64,000 nt of DNA from positions 57,652-121,651 of the forward strand of contig JANXYX010000005.1 of assembly GCA_025408425.1 (NCBI GenBank), in the 5' to 3' direction. Below are positions 37,766-46,932 of the stretch, piece by piece. This DNA comes from Granulicella sp. (GTDB lineage: Bacteria; Acidobacteriota; Terriglobia; Terriglobales; Acidobacteriaceae). Position 1 is the first letter of the stretch. Every line of letters starts with the position of its first letter. A program made the position numbers and the translations under genes. The notes under the pieces were generated by a model. That model was not told the origin of the DNA. It saw only the letters and a program-made list of their open reading frames with translations, and ran no database searches.

Positions 37766-37779
37766 ATCCAGTGAATCAG

Positions 37780-37805
37780 GTTTCGTAATTCCTGAATTAC
37801 GAAAC
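37780..37805. promoter_or_regulatory. 26-bp near-perfect palindrome, operator or 5'-UTR hairpin
   Basis: GTTTCGTAATTC (37780-37791) and GAATTACGAAAC (37794-37805) are exact inverted repeats around CT, 26 bp before the start codon at 37832. With the promoter above, the repeat lies at about +8 to +33 of the transcript. It could be a repressor operator or an RNA stem that controls translation or stability. Confidence 0.6.
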
Positions 37806-37831
37806 TAAGAAATACAAGGTGAAAAGCCACA

Positions 37832-38242
37832 ATGCAGCTTAGTCGAATTCTCCTTAGCTCGACTCTCTTTCTGGCAACGGCAATGCCTTCGGTCGCGATG
37901 ACCCACGCACGCCGTGGCCCTACCTCCCCTAAGTTGTTTAGCCACCATACTAAGAGTGGCGTCAAGCACACTTCGCAGGTCGGCATCGATAGCACCCGCG
38001 CCACACAGATCCAGACCGCGCTTATCAAGTCAGGCTATCTCTCAGGAGAGCCCAGTGGTGTATGGGACGCGCAGACCGAATCCGCCATGCAGAAGCTTCA
38101 GTCCGACAACGGCTGGCAAACTAAGCTTGTTCCTGATTCCCGCGCAATTATCAAATTAGGTCTAGGCCCCAATACGGGCACTGAAGAAAGCTCGACTGGA
38201 CCCGCTATTGACGGTCGGTCACTGTCTGGATCTGCATTTTGA
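37832..38242 (+). CDS. Small secreted peptidoglycan-binding-domain protein
   Basis: 136 residues. A signal peptide (LSRILLSSTLFLATAMPSVA, cleavage near 22) is followed by a basic linker and one PG_binding_1-like domain (about 52-105, RATQIQTALIKSGYLSGEPS and GVWDAQTESAMQKLQSDNGW), then a serine-rich tail. It probably binds cell-wall peptidoglycan but has no catalytic domain. AAGGTGA lies upstream of the ATG. Its own promoter with a large palindrome suggests specific regulation. Confidence 0.8.
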   Translation: MQLSRILLSSTLFLATAMPSVAMTHARRGPTSPKLFSHHTKSGVKHTSQVGIDSTRATQIQTALIKSGYLSGEPSGVWDAQTESAMQKLQSDNGWQTKLVPDSRAIIKLGLGPNTGTEESSTGPAIDGRSLSGSAF

Positions 38243-38318
38243 CCGCCCGCGTCTCTTAGTTCTAGACAAGAAACAACCCTTTCCAGTCTGACCTCTGCTC
38301 TTATAACTCAATTAAAGG

Positions 38319-39320
38319 TTAAGTGCCTGGTCCAATCGTGAAGATGTAGTCACGCATATCTTCGCTACTCGTAGGCACGTCTCCCGCCTTGCCCTTAGTC
38401 CCGCTCTCCATCCATATCCTCAGCCAACAATATTGATGCAAACGCACCAGTCGTGATTGCACGGGCTGCTGCTGTTCCAATACGGCGGTTATCCGGGCCG
38501 CTAGGCTGTCCTCGTCGCCAAGCGTCTCGACGGTAGTTGGCACTGCATCACATTCCAGCAGACGGGTTCGAGCCGCCTTCAATTGTGCTGAATCCAGCAA
38601 TCCACTCTCCGCTTTCAATCCCGACATGCGCTCTACCGCAAACGCAACTGACGCCTGAACCCGATCTTCCCACGCCAGGTAGATCAGGCGCGATCCTGCA
38701 ATCCGCAGAGGCAGTACTGCAAACTCTTCGACGAATACTCCGGGCATTACGAGTGCCATATCCCGAGGAGAAAATCCTTCCATCGTTAACACAGGACACC
38801 CCCACTGGACACTTAGGCCCCGGGTGACCTGCTCCGCCTCCAGTCCACACTCGGACACCAGCCAATCTCCTATTCTTCCGGTCCCGCTTGCCCGCTGTTG
38901 AGCCAACGCAGTCTGTAATTGCGGATGTGTAATCCATCCCTGAGCTAGCATGACCAATCCCAGCGGAACTCTGTGTCGATGGCGTTCCGATGCGGGTGCC
39001 GCCTTCTGATTTCCCTGCTCCCGTCGAAGTGCTGCTCGCACAACAGCTAACACGCAACGCCCGCTGCAGCCCCAATGACCTTCAAATACTGGTCGACGCC
39101 GATTTCTCCAAGGCATCGCCCAGCCACCAGAACAGTCAGAGTTTCCACAGGTCCGGCGCTTCGTCGATACTTGCTCCGCTTCCATCCTTCCAGGGTCGAA
39201 AGCCGTAACTGCCCTCTGTCGGTATACGTCCCTGCTTAGCGAAAAAGCCGCATTTAACCCAGGCGCATCACCGTTTTGGACACTCTCACTACGTCCACTG
39301 TTCTCATCTAGAAAAGACAT
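38319..39320 (-). CDS. MshEN/GspE-N-domain protein at the end of the flagellar operon
   Basis: 333 residues, no ATPase domain. After a variable N-terminus with four cysteines (C58-x4-C63 and C85-x3-C89, possible metal site) comes a stretch resembling the type II secretion ATPase N-terminal domain. One motif is PLGLVMLAQGWITHPQLQTA at about 119-138 and a second is RIGDWLVSECGLEAEQVTRG at about 149-168. MshEN domains with such tandem motifs are known cyclic-di-GMP receptors. The first motif has Pro where Arg is usual, so binding is plausible, not proven. GGAGAG lies six bases before the ATG, which sits inside the fliN-2 end (13-bp overlap), so it is co-translated with C-ring genes. Confidence 0.7.
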   Translation of the reverse strand: MSFLDENSGRSESVQNGDAPGLNAAFSLSRDVYRQRAVTAFDPGRMEAEQVSTKRRTCGNSDCSGGWAMPWRNRRRPVFEGHWGCSGRCVLAVVRAALRREQGNQKAAPASERHRHRVPLGLVMLAQGWITHPQLQTALAQQRASGTGRIGDWLVSECGLEAEQVTRGLSVQWGCPVLTMEGFSPRDMALVMPGVFVEEFAVLPLRIAGSRLIYLAWEDRVQASVAFAVERMSGLKAESGLLDSAQLKAARTRLLECDAVPTTVETLGDEDSLAARITAVLEQQQPVQSRLVRLHQYCWLRIWMESGTKGKAGDVPTSSEDMRDYIFTIGPGT

Positions 39321-39625
39321 CGTATGCTCTCCAGCCGCATCTGCGGCGTTGCTACCTCGATAATCCGTAGTGCAAAGTTGCCGCTCACCACCACCACTTC
39401 GCCCCGTGCGACGATCCGGTCCCCCACGACCAGGTCCACCGGCTCCGACACATGCCGGTCCAACTCCACTACATCTCCTGGTCCCAGTTCTAGTACCTCC
39501 CGTAATGGCATCTCCCGTGACCCAAACTGTATCGTGGCATCCAGCTCAATGTCATACAGCAGTGCTAGCGAGGACTCTGTCCCACCAAGTTCAGGCGGCA
39601 ATCCCGCGACCTCAGACTTCTCCAT
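39308..39625 (-). CDS. fliN: Flagellar C-ring protein FliN (copy 2, next to fliM)
   Basis: 105 residues from the ATG at 39625, with GAGAGG eight bases upstream. It is a single SpoA domain: LYDIELDATIQFGSREMPLR, VLELGPGDVVELDRHVSEPV, DLVVGDRIVARGEVVVVSGNFALRI. FliN forms the base of the switch complex with FliM and binds FliH for export. It directly follows fliM and overlaps the next gene by 13 bp. A second SpoA gene lies at 47252-47590, so the window has two FliN-type genes. This one is in the normal fliM-fliN order. Confidence 0.92.
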   Translation of the reverse strand: MEKSEVAGLPPELGGTESSLALLYDIELDATIQFGSREMPLREVLELGPGDVVELDRHVSEPVDLVVGDRIVARGEVVVVSGNFALRIIEVATPQMRLESIRCLF

Positions 39626-39639
39626 GTTGCTCGCCTCTC

Positions 39640-40623
39640 TCAATTCACACTCGCCGTCTCTAGAACCGCAGCAGTACAGCTTCCAGACTCCATCTGCGCT
39701 CCACGATGTTCTCCAGTGCGCACTGGATGCGCCCATCCAATCTTCACACCTCCAACTCGCATCTCAGCATCGGCGTGTCTTGGTAGCGGCAGCCGCAGGA
39801 CAGCTCCCAGCTTCAAGCACGCGATCTCTCTAGCCCTCAAGCGCATCGCTGGAAATTGCAGGACGGCGCCTACCTTTGCTTCACCCATCAACTGTCGCAT
39901 CCGCACCTGTGCCTCCTTTGATCTCCGACGCGGACGGTCCCCTTCTACAATCAAACGCCGCAAAATCGCATTCAGCACCGATGCGGGCAGACATAAATTC
40001 AGAACTCCCTGGGCCTCTGGCATTCGAACCTCGAAACTCACACACAGCATCTTCTCGCTCGGACCCAAAATTCGCTGAATCTGGGAATCCGATTCTCGCT
40101 TTGAAAACGCAAGTTGTAGTCCAACCGGATGCCAGGCAACATTCAGTTCCTGCACCACGATCTTGAGGACTGAGCCCAATATCTCTTCCTCGATATCGGT
40201 CAACTCGCGCACGGCCGCTGCCTGCCCCTCGCCTCCCAATAAAACATCAACAATAGGAGACGCAAGCGCCAAGTCGAGTTCAAGCAATCCCAGGACGTCG
40301 AACGGTTCAAGCAAGATCGAGCAAACGTAGTTTGGCTTCGATAGCCGACCGACAAATTCACCGTAAGACAACTGCTCTCCGGCTACCAGCCTCACTTCAA
40401 AACGTGTTCGTAACCACCCACCCAGCGTGTGCATCAGGTTGCGCGCAAACTGGTCATTCACCATGCTGATCGCTCTCAGTTCATCGTTACTGATCTGACC
40501 TGCATGGCTAAAGTTATAGATCTCTGGTGTTCCAGCCTTGGCTCCCCCGACCGATTCAGGCGCGGAAGCTTGCGCTGCTGCAAACAGCGCATCAATACTC
40601 TCCTGACCTAATTGCTTCTCCAT
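39640..40623 (-). CDS. fliM: Flagellar motor switch protein FliM
   Basis: 327 residues. The N-terminal EKQLGQESIDALFAAAQ resembles the CheY-binding LSQ-E-IDALL motif. The middle CheC-like domain includes RAISMVNDQFARNLMHTL and LLEPFDVLGLLELDLALASPIVDVLLGG. The C-terminal SpoA domain follows (about 250-315). FliM joins FliG and FliN in the C-ring and switches rotation. It lies after fliA instead of in the usual fliL-fliM-fliN position. The C-terminal end is more diverged than the centre. Confidence 0.93.
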   Translation of the reverse strand: MEKQLGQESIDALFAAAQASAPESVGGAKAGTPEIYNFSHAGQISNDELRAISMVNDQFARNLMHTLGGWLRTRFEVRLVAGEQLSYGEFVGRLSKPNYVCSILLEPFDVLGLLELDLALASPIVDVLLGGEGQAAAVRELTDIEEEILGSVLKIVVQELNVAWHPVGLQLAFSKRESDSQIQRILGPSEKMLCVSFEVRMPEAQGVLNLCLPASVLNAILRRLIVEGDRPRRRSKEAQVRMRQLMGEAKVGAVLQFPAMRLRAREIACLKLGAVLRLPLPRHADAEMRVGGVKIGWAHPVRTGEHRGAQMESGSCTAAVLETASVN

Positions 40624-40677
40624 CCATCTCCCTTTCGCGGTTGAAAGTTGCCTTTGTCCTGAAGCTCATTCTCTGAG

Positions 40678-41622
40678 TTAGCGCAATTTGCGTGGCAACT
40701 TGCTCACTGTCGTTTTCGCACCCGCTGCAGCACCACTCCCAAGATTTGCTAACGCGACTCGTAACCGCACCACTGCCGACGAGTGAATCTGAGACACCCT
40801 CGACTCCACCACACCTAGCGTCTGTCCGATCTCCTTCATCGTCAGTTCCTCGTAGTAGTACAGTGTCAGGACCATTCGCTCCTTTTCAGGCAGGTCTTCT
40901 ATCGCATCAATCAGGCACTGCTTCATCTCTCCCTTCAGGCAGCGAAACAGCGGGCTGTCCTCCGGAGACCCCGGGATATATGCCAGTTCCTCATCCCCGG
41001 AATTCTCAGATCGCTCCATATGGAGACTTCCAATCTCCAATCCCTTCAAATCTCCTAGCAGGTGCTGATAGCCCTCTAGACTGAGGTCCATCTCAGCCGC
41101 AATTTCCATTTCCCCAGGAGCCCGGCCCAACTTCTGCGTCACGGATCGGATTGCCTCTTCCACTGCTCGTCCCTTACGTCGAAGCTCTCTCGGGCTCCAA
41201 TCCAATGTGCGCAGAGAATCCAGGATTGCTCCGCGAATTCGAAATTGAGCGTAGCTCTTGAACTGCACTTTCTTGTCATGGTCAAACTTTGCGAATGCAT
41301 CAATCAGCCCCACGACCCCAGCCGAGATCAGATCCTCCATCTCAATGTGCTGCGGCAGCCGCTCATGGATGCGTCGCGCGATATAGCGCACCGTCGGCAA
41401 GTGTTCCATCAGCAGACGGTCACGCTCCGTTGCTATCCCACCCTCCGTATTGTCACTGACACTTTGAGTCTCGCCTGTGAAGGGCCGGAACAAAGGCGGC
41501 AGAACTGTCAACAACGCATCCGTAGAAGACGCCCCATCAAACAAGAGCTGCCCATCCAGATAGCCCGCTCTCTCCTGCAATCCCTTCAATAACTCTGCGT
41601 TAATCGGATTTCCTGTACTCAT
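40678..41622 (-). CDS. fliA: Flagellar sigma factor FliA (sigma-28)
   Basis: Directs RNA polymerase to late flagellar genes. It has 314 residues from the ATG at 41622, with GGAGG five bases upstream. Region 2 is MEHLPTVRYIARRIHERLPQ and EDLISAGVVGLIDAFAKFD followed by FKSYAQFRIRGAILDSLRTL and WSPRELRR, a hallmark of FliA/WhiG sigma factors. Region 3 is RSVTQKLGRAPGEMEIAAEM. Region 4 is LPEKERMVLTLYYYEELTMK and IGQTLGVVESRVSQIHSSAV. A non-conserved N-terminal extension of about 75 residues is unusual. It is transcribed with flhA and fliM. Confidence 0.95.
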   Translation of the reverse strand: MSTGNPINAELLKGLQERAGYLDGQLLFDGASSTDALLTVLPPLFRPFTGETQSVSDNTEGGIATERDRLLMEHLPTVRYIARRIHERLPQHIEMEDLISAGVVGLIDAFAKFDHDKKVQFKSYAQFRIRGAILDSLRTLDWSPRELRRKGRAVEEAIRSVTQKLGRAPGEMEIAAEMDLSLEGYQHLLGDLKGLEIGSLHMERSENSGDEELAYIPGSPEDSPLFRCLKGEMKQCLIDAIEDLPEKERMVLTLYYYEELTMKEIGQTLGVVESRVSQIHSSAVVRLRVALANLGSGAAAGAKTTVSKLPRKLR

Positions 41623-41675
41623 CAATTCCTCCGTGTCCTTAGCCCTGCATAACCTTGAATCGACGAACACCAAAT

Positions 41676-43802
41676 TCAACCAACCGTCCCTACACTCCGG
41701 ACCCTGATCTCCGGCGGTATCTCACCAGGAGCCAGCACTGTTACCTTCGGCAGAAACGGCTCCAGCCATCGCCGCAAGTGATAGCGGGCTGGACTTGAAC
41801 AAAGAAGCACGGGGAGTGCCGCAGACGAGGCCCCACCGGTTAGGCGTTTCACAGACTCCACCAGCCGCCTTAGATAATCCGTAGGTGCGCCTGAGGTTCG
41901 CGATCCATCGCCAATCAAAAGCCCTGCGCTCTGCGGATCAAACGTGTTCACTAACTCCGCTTCCAGCGCCGGTTCAAGTATCAGCACCCGCAATCCGCCG
42001 TCCGCATCCAGCAGCGGATGAATCAGACCTCGGCCCAGGGACTGCCGCACGCTCTCCACCAGATGCACCATCTGCTTTGAATGTGGCGCCACCTCCACCA
42101 GCACTTCGAGGATCGCTCCCAAGTCCCGTATCGATACTTGCTCACGCAGCAACTGCTGTAACACCCGCTGCACCTCGCCCAGTGTCATCAGCTTTGGAAC
42201 CAACTCCTCCACCAGCTTTGGATAGTTCTCATTCATGCTGTCCAGCAGTCGCTTCACCTCCTGACGCCCCAGCAGTTCATGCGCATGGCGTCGAATCAAC
42301 TCCCCGAGGTGCGTCCCGATCACCGTGGTCTGGTCCACTACGGAGTAGCCCGCTGCCAGCGCTGACTCTTCCAAACCCGGCTGGATCCATCGCGCCATCA
42401 CGCCAAACGCCGGTTCACGTGTCTCCACCCCGGCCAGTGGCCGCGCCTTAGGATCTGCATTCACCGCCAGCAGACAGCTCTGCTCGGTCTGCCATCGAGC
42501 GATCTCTACGCCGCGCACACTCACCACGTACTCCCGCGGCTTCAATCGCAGATTGTCCGTAATATGAACAGCCGGAACAATAAATCCAAGCTCCGTCGCC
42601 AGATGCCGCCGCAGTGCGCGAACCCGGTTCAACATCTGACCACCCTGCTTTTCATCCACCAACGAGATCAGTTGGAATCCAATCTCCAATGTCAGCTCGT
42701 CCATCTTCAATAGAGACGCAAGGTTCTCGCCCTTCACGGCATCTACGGCCGGGCCTTTGTTCCCAGTTCCGACGGCAGCTTCAGCAGCTTCCTCTGCAGC
42801 CAGCGCAGCCTCATCTTTAGCCGCAGGCAGTCGGCGTGCCATCATCGCCACCCCAGCTGCCATCAGTACAAAAGACAGCTTCGGCAACCCCGGAATCAAG
42901 GCAAGCCCCAGCAACACACCACACGCGATCCACAGAGTGTTACGTCCACGCAGAAGTTGAGTACCCAGTTCGCTATTCAAGGTTCCCGCAGACGAAGCTC
43001 GTGTCAGCACCATCCCGCCAGCGATTGACACGAGCAGGCTGGGGATCATCGTCACCAACCCATCGCCAACCGTCAGAATCGTGTAAGTTTTCATCGCCGT
43101 AGCCAGATCCGCGCCCTGCTGCAGTACTCCGATCAACAACCCCGCCACAATGTTGATTCCCGTAATCAGAATTGTCGCCAGAGAATCCCGCTGATTGAAC
43201 TTTGCTGCGCCATCCATCGCACCGTAAAACTCAGCCTCCCGGGCAATTGCCTGACGACGCTTTCGTGCACCCTGCTCGTCAATCAACCCTGCGTTCATGT
43301 CAGCGTCGATCGCCATCTGCTTGCCCGGCAGAGCATCCAAAGTGAATCGCGCCGTCACCTCTGCCGTTCGCACCGCACCATGACTTACCACCAGAAATTG
43401 GATCGCAATCAGCGCTAGAAACAGCACAAACCCAACCACATAATTGCCACCCACCACAAACTGACCAAACGCCTCAATCACCGCGCCAGCAGCATGCGTT
43501 CCCTCATGCCCATGCAACAGGATCCTGCGACTTGAAGCTAGGTTCAATGACAGTCGAAACAATGTCAGCAGCAACAAAAGAGTCGGAAACACAGAGAAAT
43601 CAACTGCCTTGCGAATCTGAATCGCTGTCAGGAAAACAATTACTGAGGCTGTTATCGACGCCGCCAGTAATATGTCCAGCATGAAACTCGGCACAGGTAT
43701 CAGCATCACGAACACCATGCCGATCGCTGTCACGGGTAACAGTAAAGGTTGCAACTTTGCCGTCGAAAATCCACTCCTGCTCTTCACCAAGACTTCACTC
43801 AC
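41676..43802 (-). CDS. flhA: Flagellar export apparatus protein FlhA
   Basis: 708 residues. The N-terminal half has about eight membrane helices, with SRRILLHGHEGTHAAGAVIE and the FHIPEP core LDALPGKQMAIDADMNAGLI. The C-terminal cytoplasmic half (about 350-708) docks export substrates and chaperones and includes VAPHSKQMVHLVESVRQSLG-type segments. FlhA is the proton-coupled core of the type III export gate. It overlaps flhB by four bases and precedes fliA. No flhF or flhG follows, unlike polar-flagella clusters. Confidence 0.96.
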   Translation of the reverse strand: MSEVLVKSRSGFSTAKLQPLLLPVTAIGMVFVMLIPVPSFMLDILLAASITASVIVFLTAIQIRKAVDFSVFPTLLLLLTLFRLSLNLASSRRILLHGHEGTHAAGAVIEAFGQFVVGGNYVVGFVLFLALIAIQFLVVSHGAVRTAEVTARFTLDALPGKQMAIDADMNAGLIDEQGARKRRQAIAREAEFYGAMDGAAKFNQRDSLATILITGINIVAGLLIGVLQQGADLATAMKTYTILTVGDGLVTMIPSLLVSIAGGMVLTRASSAGTLNSELGTQLLRGRNTLWIACGVLLGLALIPGLPKLSFVLMAAGVAMMARRLPAAKDEAALAAEEAAEAAVGTGNKGPAVDAVKGENLASLLKMDELTLEIGFQLISLVDEKQGGQMLNRVRALRRHLATELGFIVPAVHITDNLRLKPREYVVSVRGVEIARWQTEQSCLLAVNADPKARPLAGVETREPAFGVMARWIQPGLEESALAAGYSVVDQTTVIGTHLGELIRRHAHELLGRQEVKRLLDSMNENYPKLVEELVPKLMTLGEVQRVLQQLLREQVSIRDLGAILEVLVEVAPHSKQMVHLVESVRQSLGRGLIHPLLDADGGLRVLILEPALEAELVNTFDPQSAGLLIGDGSRTSGAPTDYLRRLVESVKRLTGGASSAALPVLLCSSPARYHLRRWLEPFLPKVTVLAPGEIPPEIRVRSVGTVG

Positions 43803-44947
43803 TTTCTGCCACCAGAACTGGCCTGTCCTGCTGGCCGCAATATTTCTCTATGAACTCCCGCCCGCTGTCGCAGAATCTCTGCATCTCTGTCTCTCCGCAT
43901 TCGCTCTTCGACCTTCTGGCGATAGAGATAAGCCAGAATTCCTGCCACCACCGCATACAACTCAAAAGGAATCGACTGCCCTGGATCCACTGTTCGGTAT
44001 AGACTTCGTGCCAGCGGAGGATTTTCAATCAAGGGAATGCCCAGCCATCGTGCCTCCTCACGAATCTCCGCCGCTAAGAGGTCGCGCCCTTTAGCCACCA
44101 CTGTCGGCGCCGACATCGTCTCAAAGCTGAACTCCAAGGCGACTGCGTAGTGTGTCGGATTCGTAATCACCACGCTGGCCCTGCTCAGATCAGCTTTCAC
44201 CCTCCGTCTGCGCATCGCCATCTGGATCTGTCGTATCCTCCCCTTGATCTGCGGATTTCCCATAGCATCCCGCATCTCTTCCCGCATCTCCTGCTTGCTC
44301 ATCTTTAGCCGCTCATTCCAGCTCCTCCACTCCATCGCGTAGTCCAATCCGGACCATGCAAGGGTCAACCACGCAGCATCCAACGCGAGCTTGTATGCCG
44401 TTGCAAACATAGCGGGCAGTCTCAACAGGCTCATCACCGGCATCGGCAGCATCAACGTCTTCAAACCGCCCCATCCAAACATCACCATCGCTGCCGCGGG
44501 GACCATCGACTTCGCCATCCGCGTCACAGTTCGCAGACTTATCAAATTTCCCAAATTCGTAATCAGATTCAGCTTTGAGAACTTCATCCCCACTGCATTT
44601 GGGTGAATTGAAACACCGCCACCCTGCACCACTCCAGCAATCAACGCACCCGCAAAGCTAGCCGCCATCACTATCCCGACAGGCATCAGCGCTGGCGCCA
44701 GCATCCGCTGGATAGCGTCACTCCAACTCTGGTCCCCGCCAATCTCTCGCACTGCAGCGGAGCGTAGGCTATCGACATATACACTCCCCCAACTAGTCAC
44801 GAACCCTTGAGCAGTCACCCCTAGCGTGATCACCCCACCCAGCATCGCCATCGCAGAAAGCAATTCACGGCTGCGAACGCTGTCCCCGCGCTCCTGCGCT
44901 TTCTTCTTTCTTTGCGGAGTAGCTTGCTCTGTACCCTTTTCACTCAC
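43799..44947 (-). CDS. flhB: Flagellar export switch protein FlhB
   Basis: 382 residues. Four membrane helices are followed by a cytoplasmic autocleavage domain with the invariant NPTH site (SVVITNPTHYAVAL, about 263-276). The N-terminus EKGTEQATPQRKKKAQERGD is the typical FlhB start. It switches export specificity from rod/hook to filament proteins together with FliK, which is encoded upstream. The end overlaps flhA by an ATGA-type junction, giving translational coupling. Confidence 0.95.
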   Translation of the reverse strand: MSEKGTEQATPQRKKKAQERGDSVRSRELLSAMAMLGGVITLGVTAQGFVTSWGSVYVDSLRSAAVREIGGDQSWSDAIQRMLAPALMPVGIVMAASFAGALIAGVVQGGGVSIHPNAVGMKFSKLNLITNLGNLISLRTVTRMAKSMVPAAAMVMFGWGGLKTLMLPMPVMSLLRLPAMFATAYKLALDAAWLTLAWSGLDYAMEWRSWNERLKMSKQEMREEMRDAMGNPQIKGRIRQIQMAMRRRRVKADLSRASVVITNPTHYAVALEFSFETMSAPTVVAKGRDLLAAEIREEARWLGIPLIENPPLARSLYRTVDPGQSIPFELYAVVAGILAYLYRQKVEERMRRDRDAEILRQRAGVHREILRPAGQASSGGRK

Positions 44948-44957
44948 GCGGCGGCCC

Positions 44958-45746
44958 TCATGGCGTAGCCATTAGCTTTACCGCCGCGTCTAATAATGCT
45001 GTAAAGTGCTGCTCAATCCAGTGGGGCCACACTGCCAGGCTACCGATCAACACCACATACGAAGCCATGGTCTTCAGCGGAACGCTCACCACCATGGCTG
45101 GCAACTGTGGCGATAACCGCGCCACCAGGGAGATGGTTACTTCCACCGCAATCGCAGCCGCAATCACCGGTGCGGCCAACTGCAACCCAGCTAGAAATAT
45201 TCCGCTAGCCATCACCGCCAGTGCTGCACCTGTCTTAGCCTGGATAACCGCACGACCAACTGGAACAGCGCAGAAACTTCGCACCATCGCTGCTATAAGG
45301 CTTCTATCCAGTCCCGCCCCAATCACCACTAATACCCCGAGCCAGCCAAGCAACTGCCCCAGAACCGGTGTCTCAACCTTTGAATTTGGATCCATCAGAT
45401 TGACCAGCGAGAAGCTGAACTCCATCCCTAACAAAGTCCCGGCAAACATCAACGCCTCATTCAACAACGTCAGTGAAAGCCCAAACACGAGGCCAATACC
45501 AAGCTCGCCGAGCAACGATTTCATGTCCAGCGAAGCACGGGCGCCCGGCACGGCCGCCACGGCTGGTGTTAATAGCAGCGTCAGTGAAATCACAAATCCA
45601 GCTTTGATTCGTGGCGCAATCGCCGCCGACGAGAACACTGGCGCGAAAACCATTAGCCCACTCAGCCGGACCATCACTAACATCCCCGTTATCAGGTACT
45701 GGGGCCAATTATTAACTAAGCCGCTTACTTCTCCAGTCGTCGTCAT
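44958..45746 (-). CDS. fliR: Flagellar export apparatus protein FliR
   Basis: 262 residues from the ATG at 45746. A longer open frame to 45935 overlaps fliQ and is rejected. About six hydrophobic helices, with family segments YLITGMLVMVRLSGLMVFAP, GLVFGLSLTLLNEALMFAGT and NLMDPNSKVETPVLGQLLGW. FliR completes the FliPQR export pore in the MS ring. It starts three bases after fliQ and is followed by flhB after 10 bp, a conserved fliP-fliQ-fliR-flhB order. Confidence 0.94.
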   Translation of the reverse strand: MTTTGEVSGLVNNWPQYLITGMLVMVRLSGLMVFAPVFSSAAIAPRIKAGFVISLTLLLTPAVAAVPGARASLDMKSLLGELGIGLVFGLSLTLLNEALMFAGTLLGMEFSFSLVNLMDPNSKVETPVLGQLLGWLGVLVVIGAGLDRSLIAAMVRSFCAVPVGRAVIQAKTGAALAVMASGIFLAGLQLAAPVIAAAIAVEVTISLVARLSPQLPAMVVSVPLKTMASYVVLIGSLAVWPHWIEQHFTALLDAAVKLMATP

Positions 45747-45748
45747 GT

Positions 45749-46018
45749 CTACCCTAGGTACCGATGAAAGTTTGTGAACATCCGAAACGTGAAGCCCACG
45801 AGTCGATGCACCGTCCATGGCATCGAAGCCATTGCCACTAAAAACACAACTACCAGCCGTGGTACCGCCGTCAGCGTCTGCTCCTGCACACTCGTCAACG
45901 TCTGGAGCAGGCTTACCAACAGGCTCACCAGGCAAGCCGCAATGAGGAGAGGAGCGCTAAGTATCATCGCTTCAATCAGTAGCCGTCGCATTATCTCTAC
46001 AGTCTGATCTGGACTCAT
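45749..46018 (-). CDS. fliQ: Flagellar export apparatus protein FliQ
   Basis: 89 residues with two membrane helices. The start SPDQTVEIMRRLLIEAMILS and the centre LVSLLQTLTSVQEQTLTAVP are diagnostic of FliQ. It forms the export pore with FliP and FliR. It lies between fliP (29 bp gap) and fliR (3 bp gap). Confidence 0.95.
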   Translation of the reverse strand: MSPDQTVEIMRRLLIEAMILSAPLLIAACLVSLLVSLLQTLTSVQEQTLTAVPRLVVVFLVAMASMPWTVHRLVGFTFRMFTNFHRYLG

Positions 46019-46047
46019 GTCATTGCCTTGGTTACATTGCCTAACTG

Positions 46048-46932
46048 CTAAAAGCTCTTGATCAACTGGTCTGCCAGAAGATTCCAGCCATCCACCATCA
46101 CGAACAGCAGAATTTTCAATGGCGTCGATATCACTACTGGCGGCAGTTGCATCATGCCAATGGAAGTCGTCACACTCGCTACCACCAGATCCACCAGTAA
46201 AAACGGGAGAAACAGCACAGCACCAATCTGAAATCCGGCCTTTAACTCACTTAGAATGTATGCAGGAACTACCACCTGAATAGGTAATTCCTCTGTACTC
46301 CTCGGCCTTACAGTCATAGAGGCCGCCACAAATACCGCCAGATCCTTCTCCCGCGCATAATGGAGCATGTAATGCTTCACCGGTTGAACTCCGCGATCCA
46401 ACGCCTCCATGCCGGAGATGTTCCCCGCCTGGTAGGGTGTTAGTGCCTGCTGCTCCACCTGTAACAGGACTGGTTGCATAAGAAACCACGTCATCATTAA
46501 CGCCAATCCCATCAGTACCTGATTGGAAGGAGCGGTCTGTGTGCCGAGCGCCTGACGCAAAAAGTGAAATACCACCAGTAGCCGAACCAAAGGCGTCATA
46601 GAGAGTAGCAGTGCAGGCAAGAGCGTCAATAAAGTAAGGCCCACAACGATCGACCACGGCGTACTTTTTCCTCCTACCACCTCTTCCGCGATAGTTGTGG
46701 TCTTTGTAGCCTCGTTCGACCCCGTTTTAATTCCACTTACAATGTTTGGGCGGTTCCCCTCTCGGCTTCGCTGGGCAAGAGGGCTGCCCGCGGAGCCTTT
46801 TACCCAAAATGAGGCGGAGTTACTTGCATCAGCAGCCAACCGTCTTCCTTGCGAAACAGCATCCGCTCTAGCACAAAGAGGAACAACCAGCGCCAGAAAG
46901 ATCACCGGCCAGGAAAAGTACTTCATACGCAT
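46048..46932 (-). CDS. fliP: Flagellar export apparatus protein FliP
   Basis: 294 residues. A cleavable signal peptide (FSWPVIFLALVVPLCARA) is followed by a 60-residue polar stretch, then four helices. Family signatures are LLALSMTPLVRLLVVFHFLR (seen as LLLSMTPLVRLLVVFHFLRQ), ALGTQTAPSNQVLMGLALM, VPAYILSELKAGFQIGAVLF and PPVVISTPLKILLFVMVDGW. FliP builds the hexameric core of the export pore. The start ATG at 46932 overlaps the fliO stop (TGATG). GTG at 46935 and ATG at 46926 are alternatives. Confidence 0.95.
   Translation of the reverse strand: MRMKYFSWPVIFLALVVPLCARADAVSQGRRLAADASNSASFWVKGSAGSPLAQRSREGNRPNIVSGIKTGSNEATKTTTIAEEVVGGKSTPWSIVVGLTLLTLLPALLLSMTPLVRLLVVFHFLRQALGTQTAPSNQVLMGLALMMTWFLMQPVLLQVEQQALTPYQAGNISGMEALDRGVQPVKHYMLHYAREKDLAVFVAASMTVRPRSTEELPIQVVVPAYILSELKAGFQIGAVLFLPFLLVDLVVASVTTSIGMMQLPPVVISTPLKILLFVMVDGWNLLADQLIKSF

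Noticed and set aside
45747..45935. N-terminal extension of fliR
   Set aside because: It runs over most of fliQ in another frame and adds no family sequence. The ATG at 45746 gives a normal FliR.
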